Shown here: one piece after another, positions 19,199 through 27,652 of the stretch | How positions within the stretch are numbered: the stretch's first letter is position 1 | Layout of the letters: every line of letters starts with the position of its first letter | Assembly (NCBI RefSeq): GCF_000374525.1 | Contig: NZ_KB894574.1 | Span: 372,001 to 436,000, forward strand | DNA length: 64,000 nt | Direction: 5' to 3' | Source of the DNA: Amorphus coralli DSM 19760 | GTDB taxonomy: Bacteria; Pseudomonadota; Alphaproteobacteria; Rhizobiales; Amorphaceae | Translations under genes and position numbers: made by a program | Notes under the pieces: model-generated | The model's database searches: none | Seen by the model: only the letters and a program-made list of their open reading frames with translations | What the model was told of the DNA's origin: nothing

Positions 19199-20578
19199 CT
19201 AGTCATACTTCTCGCGGTATTTCTGGACGATCCGGATCGCCAGAACGTTGAGGCACAGCGTGATGATGAAGAGGACCAGGCCAAGGGCGAACGCGGCCAG
19301 CGTCTTGGGACTGTCGAAGGACGTGTCGCCAATCAGCAGCGTGACGATCTGAACGGTCACCGTGGTCACGCTGTCGACCGGGTTGAAGGTCAGGTTCGCG
19401 ATCAGGCCGGCGGCCATGACCACGATCATCGTCTCGCCGATCGCGCGGCTGAGCGCCAGCAGGATGCCGCCCATGATACCGGGCAGCGCCGCCGGCAGCA
19501 GCACGTTGAGCATGGTCTCGCTACGGGTCGAGCCCATGGCCAGCGAGCCATCGCGCATCGCCCGCGGCACCGCATTGAGGGCATCGTCGGACAGGGACGA
19601 GATGAACGGGATGATCATGATGCCCATCACGCCGCCGGCGGCGAGCGCACTGTTGGGCGACACGGCAAGCCCGAGCACCGACCCGAAGTCACGCACGGCC
19701 GGCGCCACGATGAGCACCGCGAAGAAGCCGTAGACGACGGTGGGCACGCCGGCCAGGATCTCCATGATCGGCTTGACCGTGGAGCGGACCCGGTCGGAGG
19801 CGTACTCGACAAGGTAGATGGCGGTCAGCAGGCCGATGGGCGTTGCCACCAGCATCGCGATGAAGGCGATCAGCAGCGTACCGGTGAAGACCGGGATCGC
19901 GCCGAAGGCGCCGGCGGCGGCCACCTGGTCCTCGCGGATCGGGATCTGCGGTTCCCAATTCAGACCGAACAGGAACTCGCTCACCGGCACCATCTGGAAG
20001 AACGCCCAGGCCTCGAAGAGCAGCGAGCCGATGATGCCCAGCGTGGTCAGGATGGCGAGTGTGGCGCAGAAGATCATCAGACCCGAAACGATGCGCTCGA
20101 CATTGTTGCGTGCGCGGAAGCGGGGGGACAGCTGGGCCCGCGTGATCATCAGGACTACGATGGTCAGCGCCAGGATGACCACCAGCATCGCCCAGCGCGC
20201 GATCGCCTCCCAGCGGATCAGGCGCTCGGCCGCAGCCTTGATCTCGGGCGAGGGCTCGCCGAAGACGCGGCCGGTCGTGACGTTATGAATTTCCTGGAGG
20301 TAGAGGTTCAGCTGCGACGCCGAAGCGCCCTCCGTCATCTGCTCGGGCAGGCTGGACAGAAGCAGCTGGTCGATGGCCGTTCCCTGCAGGCCGACCCAGA
20401 GCAGCAGCAGGATCAGGGCGGGAATGCCGACCCAGACCGCCACGAATGCACCGTGGTAGGACGGCAGGGAGTGGATCTTTTCCTGCGAGTTCGTCGCGAA
20501 CCTCGAGCCGGCCGAGCGGCCGACGAAGTACGCGATGAGCGACATCGCGATGATTAGGAGTAGCGCGTAGCCAAACAC
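19199..20578 (-). CDS. pstC: Phosphate ABC transporter permease PstC
   Basis: About 459 residues from a GTG at 20578, preceded by a G-rich stretch and placing the start right before the first membrane helix (FGYALLLIIAMSLIAYFVG), as in relatives. A GTG at 20638 would add 20 residues without a ribosome site. As with PstA, the N-terminal part is extended. The permease core contains the coupling loop LNAVPRAMRDGSLAMGSTRSE. It lies downstream of pstS across a large hairpin. Confidence 0.93.
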   Translation of the reverse strand: MFGYALLLIIAMSLIAYFVGRSAGSRFATNSQEKIHSLPSYHGAFVAVWVGIPALILLLLWVGLQGTAIDQLLLSSLPEQMTEGASASQLNLYLQEIHNVTTGRVFGEPSPEIKAAAERLIRWEAIARWAMLVVILALTIVVLMITRAQLSPRFRARNNVERIVSGLMIFCATLAILTTLGIIGSLLFEAWAFFQMVPVSEFLFGLNWEPQIPIREDQVAAAGAFGAIPVFTGTLLIAFIAMLVATPIGLLTAIYLVEYASDRVRSTVKPIMEILAGVPTVVYGFFAVLIVAPAVRDFGSVLGLAVSPNSALAAGGVMGIMIIPFISSLSDDALNAVPRAMRDGSLAMGSTRSETMLNVLLPAALPGIMGGILLALSRAIGETMIVVMAAGLIANLTFNPVDSVTTVTVQIVTLLIGDTSFDSPKTLAAFALGLVLFIITLCLNVLAIRIVQKYREKYD

Positions 20579-20669
20579 GAACCCGCCCCCGATTGTCCTG
20601 GTTTCGTCCCGGCGGTGGCGGAGCCACCCCCCTCGCACGCCGTCAGACTGGATGGTTTAGACACGGAAG

Positions 20670-20697
20670 CCGGCGGGCGCGCACGCGCACCCGCCGG
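20670..20697 (-). terminator. Large hairpin between pstS and pstC
   Basis: CCGGCGGG-type arms of 13 bases (20670-20682 and 20685-20697) are complementary, with one G-U pair when read in the pst direction. No T run follows. Such a structure at the 3' end of pstS probably stabilises pstS mRNA or lets only part of transcription continue, giving more binding protein than permease. Confidence 0.6.
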
Positions 20698-20717
20698 ATC
20701 CGTCAGTGCCGGAAGGA

Positions 20718-21767
20718 TTAGCCCTTCGGAGCCTGCATGGTCGTGCCGTCCACGGCTTCCTTCGAGGTCTGCTCGCGCTTCTCGTCGGAAAGCGGGGTCA
20801 GGCCACGCTCCTTGAGGTAGCCGTCAGCACCGAGGGCGTCCTCGGAGACGTACTCCTCAACGAACGCCTGCAGGCCCGGGATGGCGTTGCGGTGGGCGTT
20901 CTTGATGTAGAAGTAGAGCGGGCGGGCGATGTCGTACTCGCCGGACGCGATCGTGTCGAAGGACGGCGTGACGCCGTTCACGGACGCGGCCTTCAGCTTG
21001 TCTTCGTTCTCGAAGAGGAAGGAGTAGCCGAAGATACCGAGGGCGTTCGGATCAGCTTCGATGCGCTGAACGATCAGGTTGTCGTTCTCGCCGGCTTCGA
21101 TGAACGGGCCGTCGGTGCGCATGCGCGAGCAGACCTGCTCCCACTTGTCCTCGTCGGCGTCTTCCATCTCGGCCATCATCGGATACTCGTTGCAGCCGTC
21201 GTGCATGGCGAGCTCGACGAAAGCGTCACGGGTACCGGACGTCGGCGGGGGGCCGAAGACGGTGATGGCGACATCCGGAAGCTCCGGATTGATCTCGGAC
21301 CACTTCTTGTAAGGATTGGCCTTCAGCTCGCCGTCCACCGGAACCTCGGCGGCAAGCGCGGTGAAGAGATCCTTCTCCGTCAGCTGCCAGTCGGCGTCGG
21401 ACTCGCGCGACACGGCGATCGAGAGACCGTCATAGCCCAGCAGAACCTCGGTGACGTTGTCGACACCGTTGGTCTGGCACAGCTCGTACTCGGACGCCTT
21501 CATGGCGCGCGACGCGCCCGTGACGTCCGGATGATCGGCGCCAACGCCGGCGCAGAAGATCTGCATGCCGCCGCCCGTACCGGTCGATTCCACGACGGGA
21601 GCCGGGAATTCGGTCGAGTTGGCGAACTGCTCCGACACCGCCTGGGTGTACGGAAAGACGGTGGACGAGCCGACGATGCGGATCTGGTCACGCGCCTCGG
21701 CAGCGCCAGCGAAAAGGATGCCGGCCGACGCGAGCGCGACGGCGCCGGTAAGAATCTTCGTGTTCAC
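20718..21767 (-). CDS. pstS: Phosphate ABC transporter substrate-binding protein
   Basis: 349 residues. The signal peptide (MNTKILTGAVALASAGILFAGAAEA) is cut after AEA. The mature periplasmic phosphate-binding protein opens with the phosphate-contact motif IVGSSTVFP and contains the conserved ESTGTGGGMQIFC and SGTRDAF motifs. It is the first pst gene, preceded by a Pho box that overlaps the end of phoR, so it can be expressed from its own promoter as well as by readthrough. Confidence 0.96.
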   Translation of the reverse strand: MNTKILTGAVALASAGILFAGAAEARDQIRIVGSSTVFPYTQAVSEQFANSTEFPAPVVESTGTGGGMQIFCAGVGADHPDVTGASRAMKASEYELCQTNGVDNVTEVLLGYDGLSIAVSRESDADWQLTEKDLFTALAAEVPVDGELKANPYKKWSEINPELPDVAITVFGPPPTSGTRDAFVELAMHDGCNEYPMMAEMEDADEDKWEQVCSRMRTDGPFIEAGENDNLIVQRIEADPNALGIFGYSFLFENEDKLKAASVNGVTPSFDTIASGEYDIARPLYFYIKNAHRNAIPGLQAFVEEYVSEDALGADGYLKERGLTPLSDEKREQTSKEAVDGTTMQAPKG

Positions 21768-21878
21768 CTGGGTCTCTCCCTAGGTTGGGGACGTGGTGTG
21801 AGTGGCGCCCTCGGTTGAGGAAAGAGGCTTCGGAAACCGCGCCAGACACCGACGACAACTAGCCGTCGGTGGCCACCG

Positions 21879-21911
21879 TTCTATGAAAGGGCAGTGATCC
21901 TTTTATGACAG
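21879..21911 (-). promoter_or_regulatory. Pho box (PhoB operator) of pstS
   Basis: Read toward pstS there are three adjoining 11-base units: CTGTCATAAAA, GGATCACTGCC and CTTTCATAGAA. Units 1 and 3 match the PhoB half-site CTGTCAT plus an A-rich spacer closely; unit 2 is degenerate. The first unit overlaps the last codons of phoR. This is the expected activator site for pstSCAB-phoU-phoB. Confidence 0.85.
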
Positions 21912-23276
21912 TTTAACTGTCTGATTTTTCACTGCTATTTCAGAGACCTCGTCCGGCAGGTCGGGCGCCGGCTCCAGCTCCAGCCGAATGGTGAACGTGG
22001 CGCCCCGTCCGGGCTGGCTGTGGATGGAAAGCCGGCCGCGGTGCCGGGTCAGGATATGCTTGACGATGGCAAGTCCCAGCCCGGTTCCCTTGTTGGCCCG
22101 GCTGGTCGCCACGTCGACCCGGTAGAAGCGCTCCGTCAGCCGGGGCAGATGCTCCGGCGGAATACCCGGCCCCCAGTCGCGCACCGAGATCACCGCCAGG
22201 TCACCGCCGGCACGGCTTTCGCGCTCGGCGAACACCGCCACGCGCTCGCCGGTCGCGCCGTACTTGATGGCGTTCTCGATCAGATTGTCGAAGACCTGCA
22301 CGAGTTCGTCACGCTCTCCGCGCACCCAGAGCGGGCTCTCCGTGGCATCGAAGGTCAGCGCCATGCCGGAATCGGCGGCCACGGGCTTGAGCGAATCCAC
22401 CGCCGAGCGTGCCACGGCAGCCGCATCGACCACGCCCTTCGGCCGGACATGGGCCCGCATCTCGATCTGCGACAGCGACAGGAGATCATCGATCAGCCGC
22501 CGCATCCGCTCCGCCTGATCGTGCATGATGATCAGGAAGCGCTCGCGGGCGGCATCGTCGCGCCGGGCCGGGCCCTGCAGCGTCTCGATGAAGCCCGTGA
22601 GCGAGGCCAGCGGCGTGCGCAGCTCGTGGCTGGCGTTCGCCACGAAGTCCTCGCGCATGCGTTCCAGACGGCGCTGCTCGGTGAGATCGCGCACCAGCAC
22701 ACAGATCAGATCGGCATAACCGGCATCGGAGGGCGTGTCCGGCGGTCCGGCCAGGGGCGCCACGAAAGCCTCGAACCAGCGTTCGGTCGGAACCTTTTCC
22801 GACCAATTGATGTGATCCGCGCGACGCTCCGCCAGCGCCTTCTCCAGCGCCTCCAGGAACACCGGCACCCTGAGCTTGAACGACAGCGGCTCGCCGATGC
22901 GGACCGCACCGAGCTGGTCGCTGGCCGCCTTGTTGGCGAAGCGGACGAGACCCTTCCGGTCGATCAGGAAGCAGGGATCGGGGAGGGCATCGATGGCGGT
23001 GCGCATGGACGGCGGCGGCGTGAGGTCGCGGTCGCGCCCGAAGCCCTTGCTCACCGCCCGCTTGCGCTTGGCAACGCGGGTCCGGCCGAGAAGGGAAGCG
23101 ACCAGCACGCCGGCCGTTCCAGCCACCGCGACCAGGGCGGGCACGTCCCAACGGATGGCGCCCGCGCCCAGCACGAGCCCGGCCACGGCTGCGGGCGCAA
23201 CCAGTCCCGCACAGCGCCGCACGACATTAGCCGTACCGGCCGCCGGCGCCCGCTCGTCGATCGGCTGGGCAGCCAT
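21903..23276 (-). CDS. phoR: Phosphate regulon sensor kinase PhoR
   Basis: About 457 residues from the ATG at 23276, which has a GGAGGG site upstream; an in-frame GTG at 23438 could add 54 non-conserved residues. Two N-terminal membrane helices (residues about 18-60) are followed by a PAS domain (PDPCFLIDRKGLVRFAN), a HisKA domain with the phospho-acceptor in NASHELRTPLASL and a HATPase with NLIENAIKYG, DWGPGIPPEH and GTGLGLAIVKHI. The 3' end contains the Pho box of pstS. It heads the phosphate regulon. Confidence 0.93.
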   Translation of the reverse strand: MAAQPIDERAPAAGTANVVRRCAGLVAPAAVAGLVLGAGAIRWDVPALVAVAGTAGVLVASLLGRTRVAKRKRAVSKGFGRDRDLTPPPSMRTAIDALPDPCFLIDRKGLVRFANKAASDQLGAVRIGEPLSFKLRVPVFLEALEKALAERRADHINWSEKVPTERWFEAFVAPLAGPPDTPSDAGYADLICVLVRDLTEQRRLERMREDFVANASHELRTPLASLTGFIETLQGPARRDDAARERFLIIMHDQAERMRRLIDDLLSLSQIEMRAHVRPKGVVDAAAVARSAVDSLKPVAADSGMALTFDATESPLWVRGERDELVQVFDNLIENAIKYGATGERVAVFAERESRAGGDLAVISVRDWGPGIPPEHLPRLTERFYRVDVATSRANKGTGLGLAIVKHILTRHRGRLSIHSQPGRGATFTIRLELEPAPDLPDEVSEIAVKNQTVKLS

Positions 23277-23824
23277 TCGGGTCGATCCCTCCGCGGACGC
23301 ACGCACACTCCGGACGCGGGTCTCGCTGTTTTCCTCGAGGACGTTTTCGTCCTCGGCCGGTATTCCGACGAGCTCCACGACGTGTTCGTCGGAAGCCGTC
23401 TGAGCGCGGCGATGATCGACTGCTTCTTTTGAATTCACATGACACCCCGTCGGGATCGGCCGCGCGCAACCGCCCCCCGATGGGCAAAACGCGTCGACGA
23501 CTTCGGGTGAATGAGCGGATATCCGGACAACCTTCAAAAGATTTTCTGCCCATATCCGCTTGCGTTGCAAGCCTTTTGCGGCCGGTGGGCGGCCCCGGGC
23601 GTAGTCAGCGCTGCCGGGTGCGGCCTGGGACGCGGTGACGAAAGGGTGATTTGTGCGCGAGCAGACGCGAACCCCAGACTCTGCCCGACCCTGAGCTTGA
23701 ACCGTGTGTGTCCGGGTTGCGTATCCGTCTGGATGCCGGATGATTCGCCGGCGCCGGCGACCGGGCGGTCCTTGCGGACCCGTCGGCTGCCGTTTCCTGA
23801 AACCACTACGACAGAGACCGTGTC
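23277..23824. other. Divergent gap between phoR and msrP
   Basis: A 548-base gap. The phoR reading frame stays open through the first half without conserved sequence. I see no other gene and no clear promoter pair; a partial palindrome ATATCCGG occurs near 23520. The promoters of phoR and msrP must lie here. Confidence 0.4.
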
Positions 23825-24835
23825 ATGTTCGTCAAGAGACGCCGGGGCTGGGAGATACCGGAGCGCGAAGCCACGCCGGAGAGCATCTATCTCTCGCGGC
23901 GCTCGCTGATGGGACTGGCCGGCGCGGGTGCCATCGCCACCGTGGCAGCGCCCTCTCCCGCCAACGCGCTCATCGGCTCGCTGTTCGGCTCGTCCGAGGG
24001 CCTGGAGCAGACACTCGATACCAGCGCCGACCCGACCTTCGACCTCTACCCGTTCAAGCGCAACGACACCTACACGCTGTCGCGGCCGCTGACGGCGGAG
24101 GCCGACGCCGGAAGCTACAACAATTTCTACGAGTTCGGCTCCCACAAGGAGATCTGGCAGGCCGCCCAGGCGCTGCCGACCCGGCCCTGGACCATCACCC
24201 TGGATGGCATGGTGGAAGAGGAGAAGACCGTCGACATCGACACCCTCATCCGCGCCATGCCGCTGGAAGAGCGCCTCTACAGGCACCGCTGCGTCGAGGC
24301 CTGGTCGATGACCGTGCCCTGGTCGGGCTTCGCCATGAAGGCCCTCGTCGATTATGCCCGCCCGCTCGGCTCGGCAAAGTACGTGACCATGCAGACCTTC
24401 ATGGATCCGAAGGTGGCCAGCGGCCAGAACCAGAGCTGGTATCCCTGGCCCTATGTCGAGGGCCTGACAATCGAGGAGGCGACCAACGACCTCGCCTTCC
24501 TGGTAACCGGCGTCTACGGCAAGCCGGCGGCAAAGCAGTATGGCGCGCCGCTGCGGCTGGCGGCCCCCTGGAAATACGGCTTCAAGTCGGCGAAATCCCT
24601 GGTGAAGTTCACCTTCACCGACAAGCGGCCGGAAACCTTCTGGGAAGGCATCGCACCCAACGAGTACGGCTTCTGGGCGAACGTGAACCCCGAGGTTCCC
24701 CACCGCCGCTGGAGCCAGGCCCAGGAGCGCGTGCTCGGGACGGGCGAAACGATCCCGACCCGGATGTTCAACGGCTACGGCGAGTATGTCGCCGGCCTTT
24801 ACGCCAGCATGAGCGGCGAGAAGCTCTACATGTAG
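23825..24835 (+). CDS. msrP: Protein-methionine-sulfoxide reductase catalytic subunit
   Basis: 336 residues. MsrP (formerly YedY) is a periplasmic molybdopterin enzyme that repairs oxidised methionines in exported proteins. A twin-arginine signal (SRRSLMGLAGAGAIATVAA, residues about 25-45) fits export of the folded cofactor enzyme. The molybdenum Cys is in RHRCVEAWSM (about residue 157), and the family segments NNFYEFGSHKE and PWKYGFKS are present. Its usual haem partner gene msrQ is not adjacent; both flanking genes are unrelated, so electron supply must come from elsewhere. Confidence 0.94.
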   Translation: MFVKRRRGWEIPEREATPESIYLSRRSLMGLAGAGAIATVAAPSPANALIGSLFGSSEGLEQTLDTSADPTFDLYPFKRNDTYTLSRPLTAEADAGSYNNFYEFGSHKEIWQAAQALPTRPWTITLDGMVEEEKTVDIDTLIRAMPLEERLYRHRCVEAWSMTVPWSGFAMKALVDYARPLGSAKYVTMQTFMDPKVASGQNQSWYPWPYVEGLTIEEATNDLAFLVTGVYGKPAAKQYGAPLRLAAPWKYGFKSAKSLVKFTFTDKRPETFWEGIAPNEYGFWANVNPEVPHRRWSQAQERVLGTGETIPTRMFNGYGEYVAGLYASMSGEKLYM

Positions 24836-24860
24836 GGATGGCGGCCGGGTAATCCCGCCG

Positions 24861-27407
24861 TCAGGCTTTCTCGGCGCCGGGCTTCGGTCCGCGGGCGAAG
24901 GACCAGAAGGTGCGCCGCGCCCGGTGCGCCTTCATCTGGCCGTCGGCGACCTGGGTGGCGAAGGGTGGCGCACCGTCCGGCGGATAGGGCAGCGAATTCT
25001 GCGCCGCGGCGATCTCCTCCGCGGTGAAATTCGGGAACGGCAGGGTCTGCGCCTCGCGCCAGCCGGCCACCGTTTCCACGGCCTTCTCCGCGTCCTCGCC
25101 GTTCAGACCCTGATCCCGGCCGAGCCGCAGGGTGCGCGTCGGCACCGCGAACGCCGTGCCCGCGCGCTCCACCACGTCCATCATGCGCAGGTAGATGTCC
25201 TCGCGGATGGCGAGGAATTCCGACCAGTCCGTCGACTGGACGTAGGCGAAGACCTCCACCTCCAGCGCGTTCTCGCCGAAACCGACGAAGCGCACCCGCG
25301 CCGGGTCCTCGGTCACCTTGGGATGCGCGATCATCAGCCGGCGCAGCTCCGCCAGGACGAAGCGAAGCTGATCCGGCGTGGTCTCGTACCGCAGCGCGAA
25401 CGTCTTGTGCAGGAGGATGCGGTCGCGCTTGCCGAAATTCTCCAGGTGCATGTTGACGAAATCGGCGTTCGGCACCGACACCAGCGTCCGGTCCAGCGTG
25501 CGCACGTTGGTGGAGCGGATGCCGATGCGCTCGACCGTGCCGATCTTGTCGCCGAAGCGGCAGAAATCGCCGACGGCCAGCGGCTTGTCGGCGAACAGGA
25601 TGAAGCCGGCGATGACATTTTCCAGCGTCGAGCGGGCGGCCAGCGCGACCGCCAGACCGCCGATGCCGAAGCCGGCCAGCGCTGCGCCGTAGGGGATATT
25701 CAGCGCTTCCGCCAGAAGCAGCACGTTGCCGAGCACGATGGCGAGCTTGGCAATGCCCACCAGCAGCGAGGCCAGCACGTCGCCACGCACCGTGATGACG
25801 CCGGCCCGGTCCAGCCAGGCCCGGATCTCGTCGACGATCCAGAACTCGATCGGGATCGCACCGGCGATCATCGCCACCAGCGCCACGGCGAAAACGATGC
25901 TGGCGAAGCTGTCCGGCAGGCCAAGAACGGCAAGCCCGAAATAGCTGATCAGTCCGAAGACCAGGAACCGCGCGCCCCACATGGCCATCCGCGCCGAGGA
26001 AAAGCGCGTGCCGGCCTCATCCTCGGTGCGCGACCAGACGAGGCCGGAGGCGAAGTAGGCGAACAGGCTGATAAGGGCCGTGGCCAGCAGCGCGAATACG
26101 AACACCGCCGCCATGGCGCCCCACTGCCAGAATTCGAGCGGCCCGAGCGGATCGAGAAGGCGCGGCTGCATCTCGCCGAGGAAGCTGCGGATCTGGAAGA
26201 AGACGGCCGTGTCGGGCCGGTAGAGGGGAAGCACCCGCGGCGCGGGCGGCATATCCTCGGTCGCGGTGAACAGCTGGCGGATGGAGCGCAGCGTGTCCGG
26301 CGTGAACTTCCACTTCACGCCGTCCTCGGTGTCGACGGGCGCGATGACGATGTCACCCTTCGGGTGGGTGAAGTGGATGTAGGGCGTCCGGTTTTCCGGA
26401 TCGTTCGGCACTTCCTGGTAGACCACTTCGCCGAGCCGCGCGAGCACCTGCTCCAGATACTGCGCGATCAGAACCGCTTCGCGCTCACGGCCGACCGGGT
26501 TCAGTTCCGACAGGTCGAGGGTGTCGATGGCCGTGTCGAGGCCCCCGGGCCCCACCCGCATGGAATCGATGAACGCTTCCAGCGCATCGCGCGGCGTGGC
26601 CAGCTTGAACATGTGGTTCACCGGCGGCACCCGGCCGTCGGTCATCGTCAACAGGCCGGAAAGGGTGACCTCCAGCTCTGCCACGGGCGGCGCGTCGATG
26701 AACCAGTCGGACCCCTTCTTCACGAAAGCGAGGTCGAAGGTCGCGCCATCGTAGCGGGTCAGGGTGGCAACCTGCCGATCGCCCTCGTCGGGCACGAGCA
26801 GCCGCATATCGTCCAGTTGGAACCGGAACTGATCGAGCACCAGCGACAGGAGCGTCGCCTCCCGCAGCAGGTCGCGCTGGTCGACCTCGCCATTCTCGAA
26901 GGCCAGCAGCCGAACGGCGTTGTCGAGATATTCCAGCTGGCCGTTCTCCACCGCATCCGAGATGACCATGAATGCCTGCAGAACGTCGGTCGGCGTCGCC
27001 TGCGAGATATTCGTCTCCGTCTCCACGCTTTCCTGCGCGATCCGCGAGCCGGTCCACCACAGGTCGCGGCCGAAGCGCCCCATGAAGCTCTTGCCGTCTT
27101 CCGACATGACGAATGTGAATTCCCCGCGGCCCTCCGGTGAGTCCCAGGTGCCGGTCAGGCTGCGACCGTCGACCTCGCCCTCGACAATGCCGCGCAGGAG
27201 CGGATAGCGACCCGTGACCCGATCGCCGTCCTGCTGCAGGATCAGCCGGGCGCCCCCGTCGGGCCAGCGCGTGTCCCAGGTGCCGGACCAGTTCGCCTCG
27301 GCGGCGGCCACCGGAGCGATACCGCCCGGAAGAAGCAGCAGGACCAGCACGGCAAGGATCCGAACGGCCAGGCAGGCCGGATTCGCGATCGTGGCCTGGT
27401 CCTTCAT
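24861..27407 (-). CDS. Large MscS-family mechanosensitive channel with secreted N-terminal domain
   Basis: 848 residues, much longer than MscS (286). A signal peptide (ILAVLVLLLLPGGIAPVAAA) leads to a small beta-rich domain of about 95 residues (GTWDTRWPDGGARL ... LTGTWDSPEGRGEF, with a repeated GTWD motif), then a long periplasmic region and about five membrane helices from residue 430. The last helix carries the Gly/Ala-rich pore segment (AALAGFGIGGLAVALAARSTLEN), followed by the cytoplasmic MscS beta domain. It probably gates under membrane tension to release solutes. The gene converges with msrP and diverges from eutB. Confidence 0.88.
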   Translation of the reverse strand: MKDQATIANPACLAVRILAVLVLLLLPGGIAPVAAAEANWSGTWDTRWPDGGARLILQQDGDRVTGRYPLLRGIVEGEVDGRSLTGTWDSPEGRGEFTFVMSEDGKSFMGRFGRDLWWTGSRIAQESVETETNISQATPTDVLQAFMVISDAVENGQLEYLDNAVRLLAFENGEVDQRDLLREATLLSLVLDQFRFQLDDMRLLVPDEGDRQVATLTRYDGATFDLAFVKKGSDWFIDAPPVAELEVTLSGLLTMTDGRVPPVNHMFKLATPRDALEAFIDSMRVGPGGLDTAIDTLDLSELNPVGREREAVLIAQYLEQVLARLGEVVYQEVPNDPENRTPYIHFTHPKGDIVIAPVDTEDGVKWKFTPDTLRSIRQLFTATEDMPPAPRVLPLYRPDTAVFFQIRSFLGEMQPRLLDPLGPLEFWQWGAMAAVFVFALLATALISLFAYFASGLVWSRTEDEAGTRFSSARMAMWGARFLVFGLISYFGLAVLGLPDSFASIVFAVALVAMIAGAIPIEFWIVDEIRAWLDRAGVITVRGDVLASLLVGIAKLAIVLGNVLLLAEALNIPYGAALAGFGIGGLAVALAARSTLENVIAGFILFADKPLAVGDFCRFGDKIGTVERIGIRSTNVRTLDRTLVSVPNADFVNMHLENFGKRDRILLHKTFALRYETTPDQLRFVLAELRRLMIAHPKVTEDPARVRFVGFGENALEVEVFAYVQSTDWSEFLAIREDIYLRMMDVVERAGTAFAVPTRTLRLGRDQGLNGEDAEKAVETVAGWREAQTLPFPNFTAEEIAAAQNSLPYPPDGAPPFATQVADGQMKAHRARRTFWSFARGPKPGAEKA

Positions 27408-27652
27408 GCAGCTGCTCCCGGTCTGCGCCGCATCGCCCTACGGGCGCTTTCGCGGCCGGCTCAGGCATTCTTCGGCCATCGCGCGCATCGATCACAAGGA
27501 AAAAATCGCTGCCAGGCCAACCGATAGCTGGCGGACCTGCCGGCTGGCGCAGCGCGTGCATGCCGTCGTGAAGGGGCGGCAACCGAATTGACCGGCCCGG
27601 GTCGGGGGGTGACACTTGCCGGCCGATCGCGTGCAGTTAGGAGCCTCGGTCC

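Noticed and set aside
18776-20557. A 593-codon plus-strand open frame opposite pstC and pstA
   Set aside because: Charged low-complexity translation with no domain; the opposite strand encodes clear phosphate permeases.
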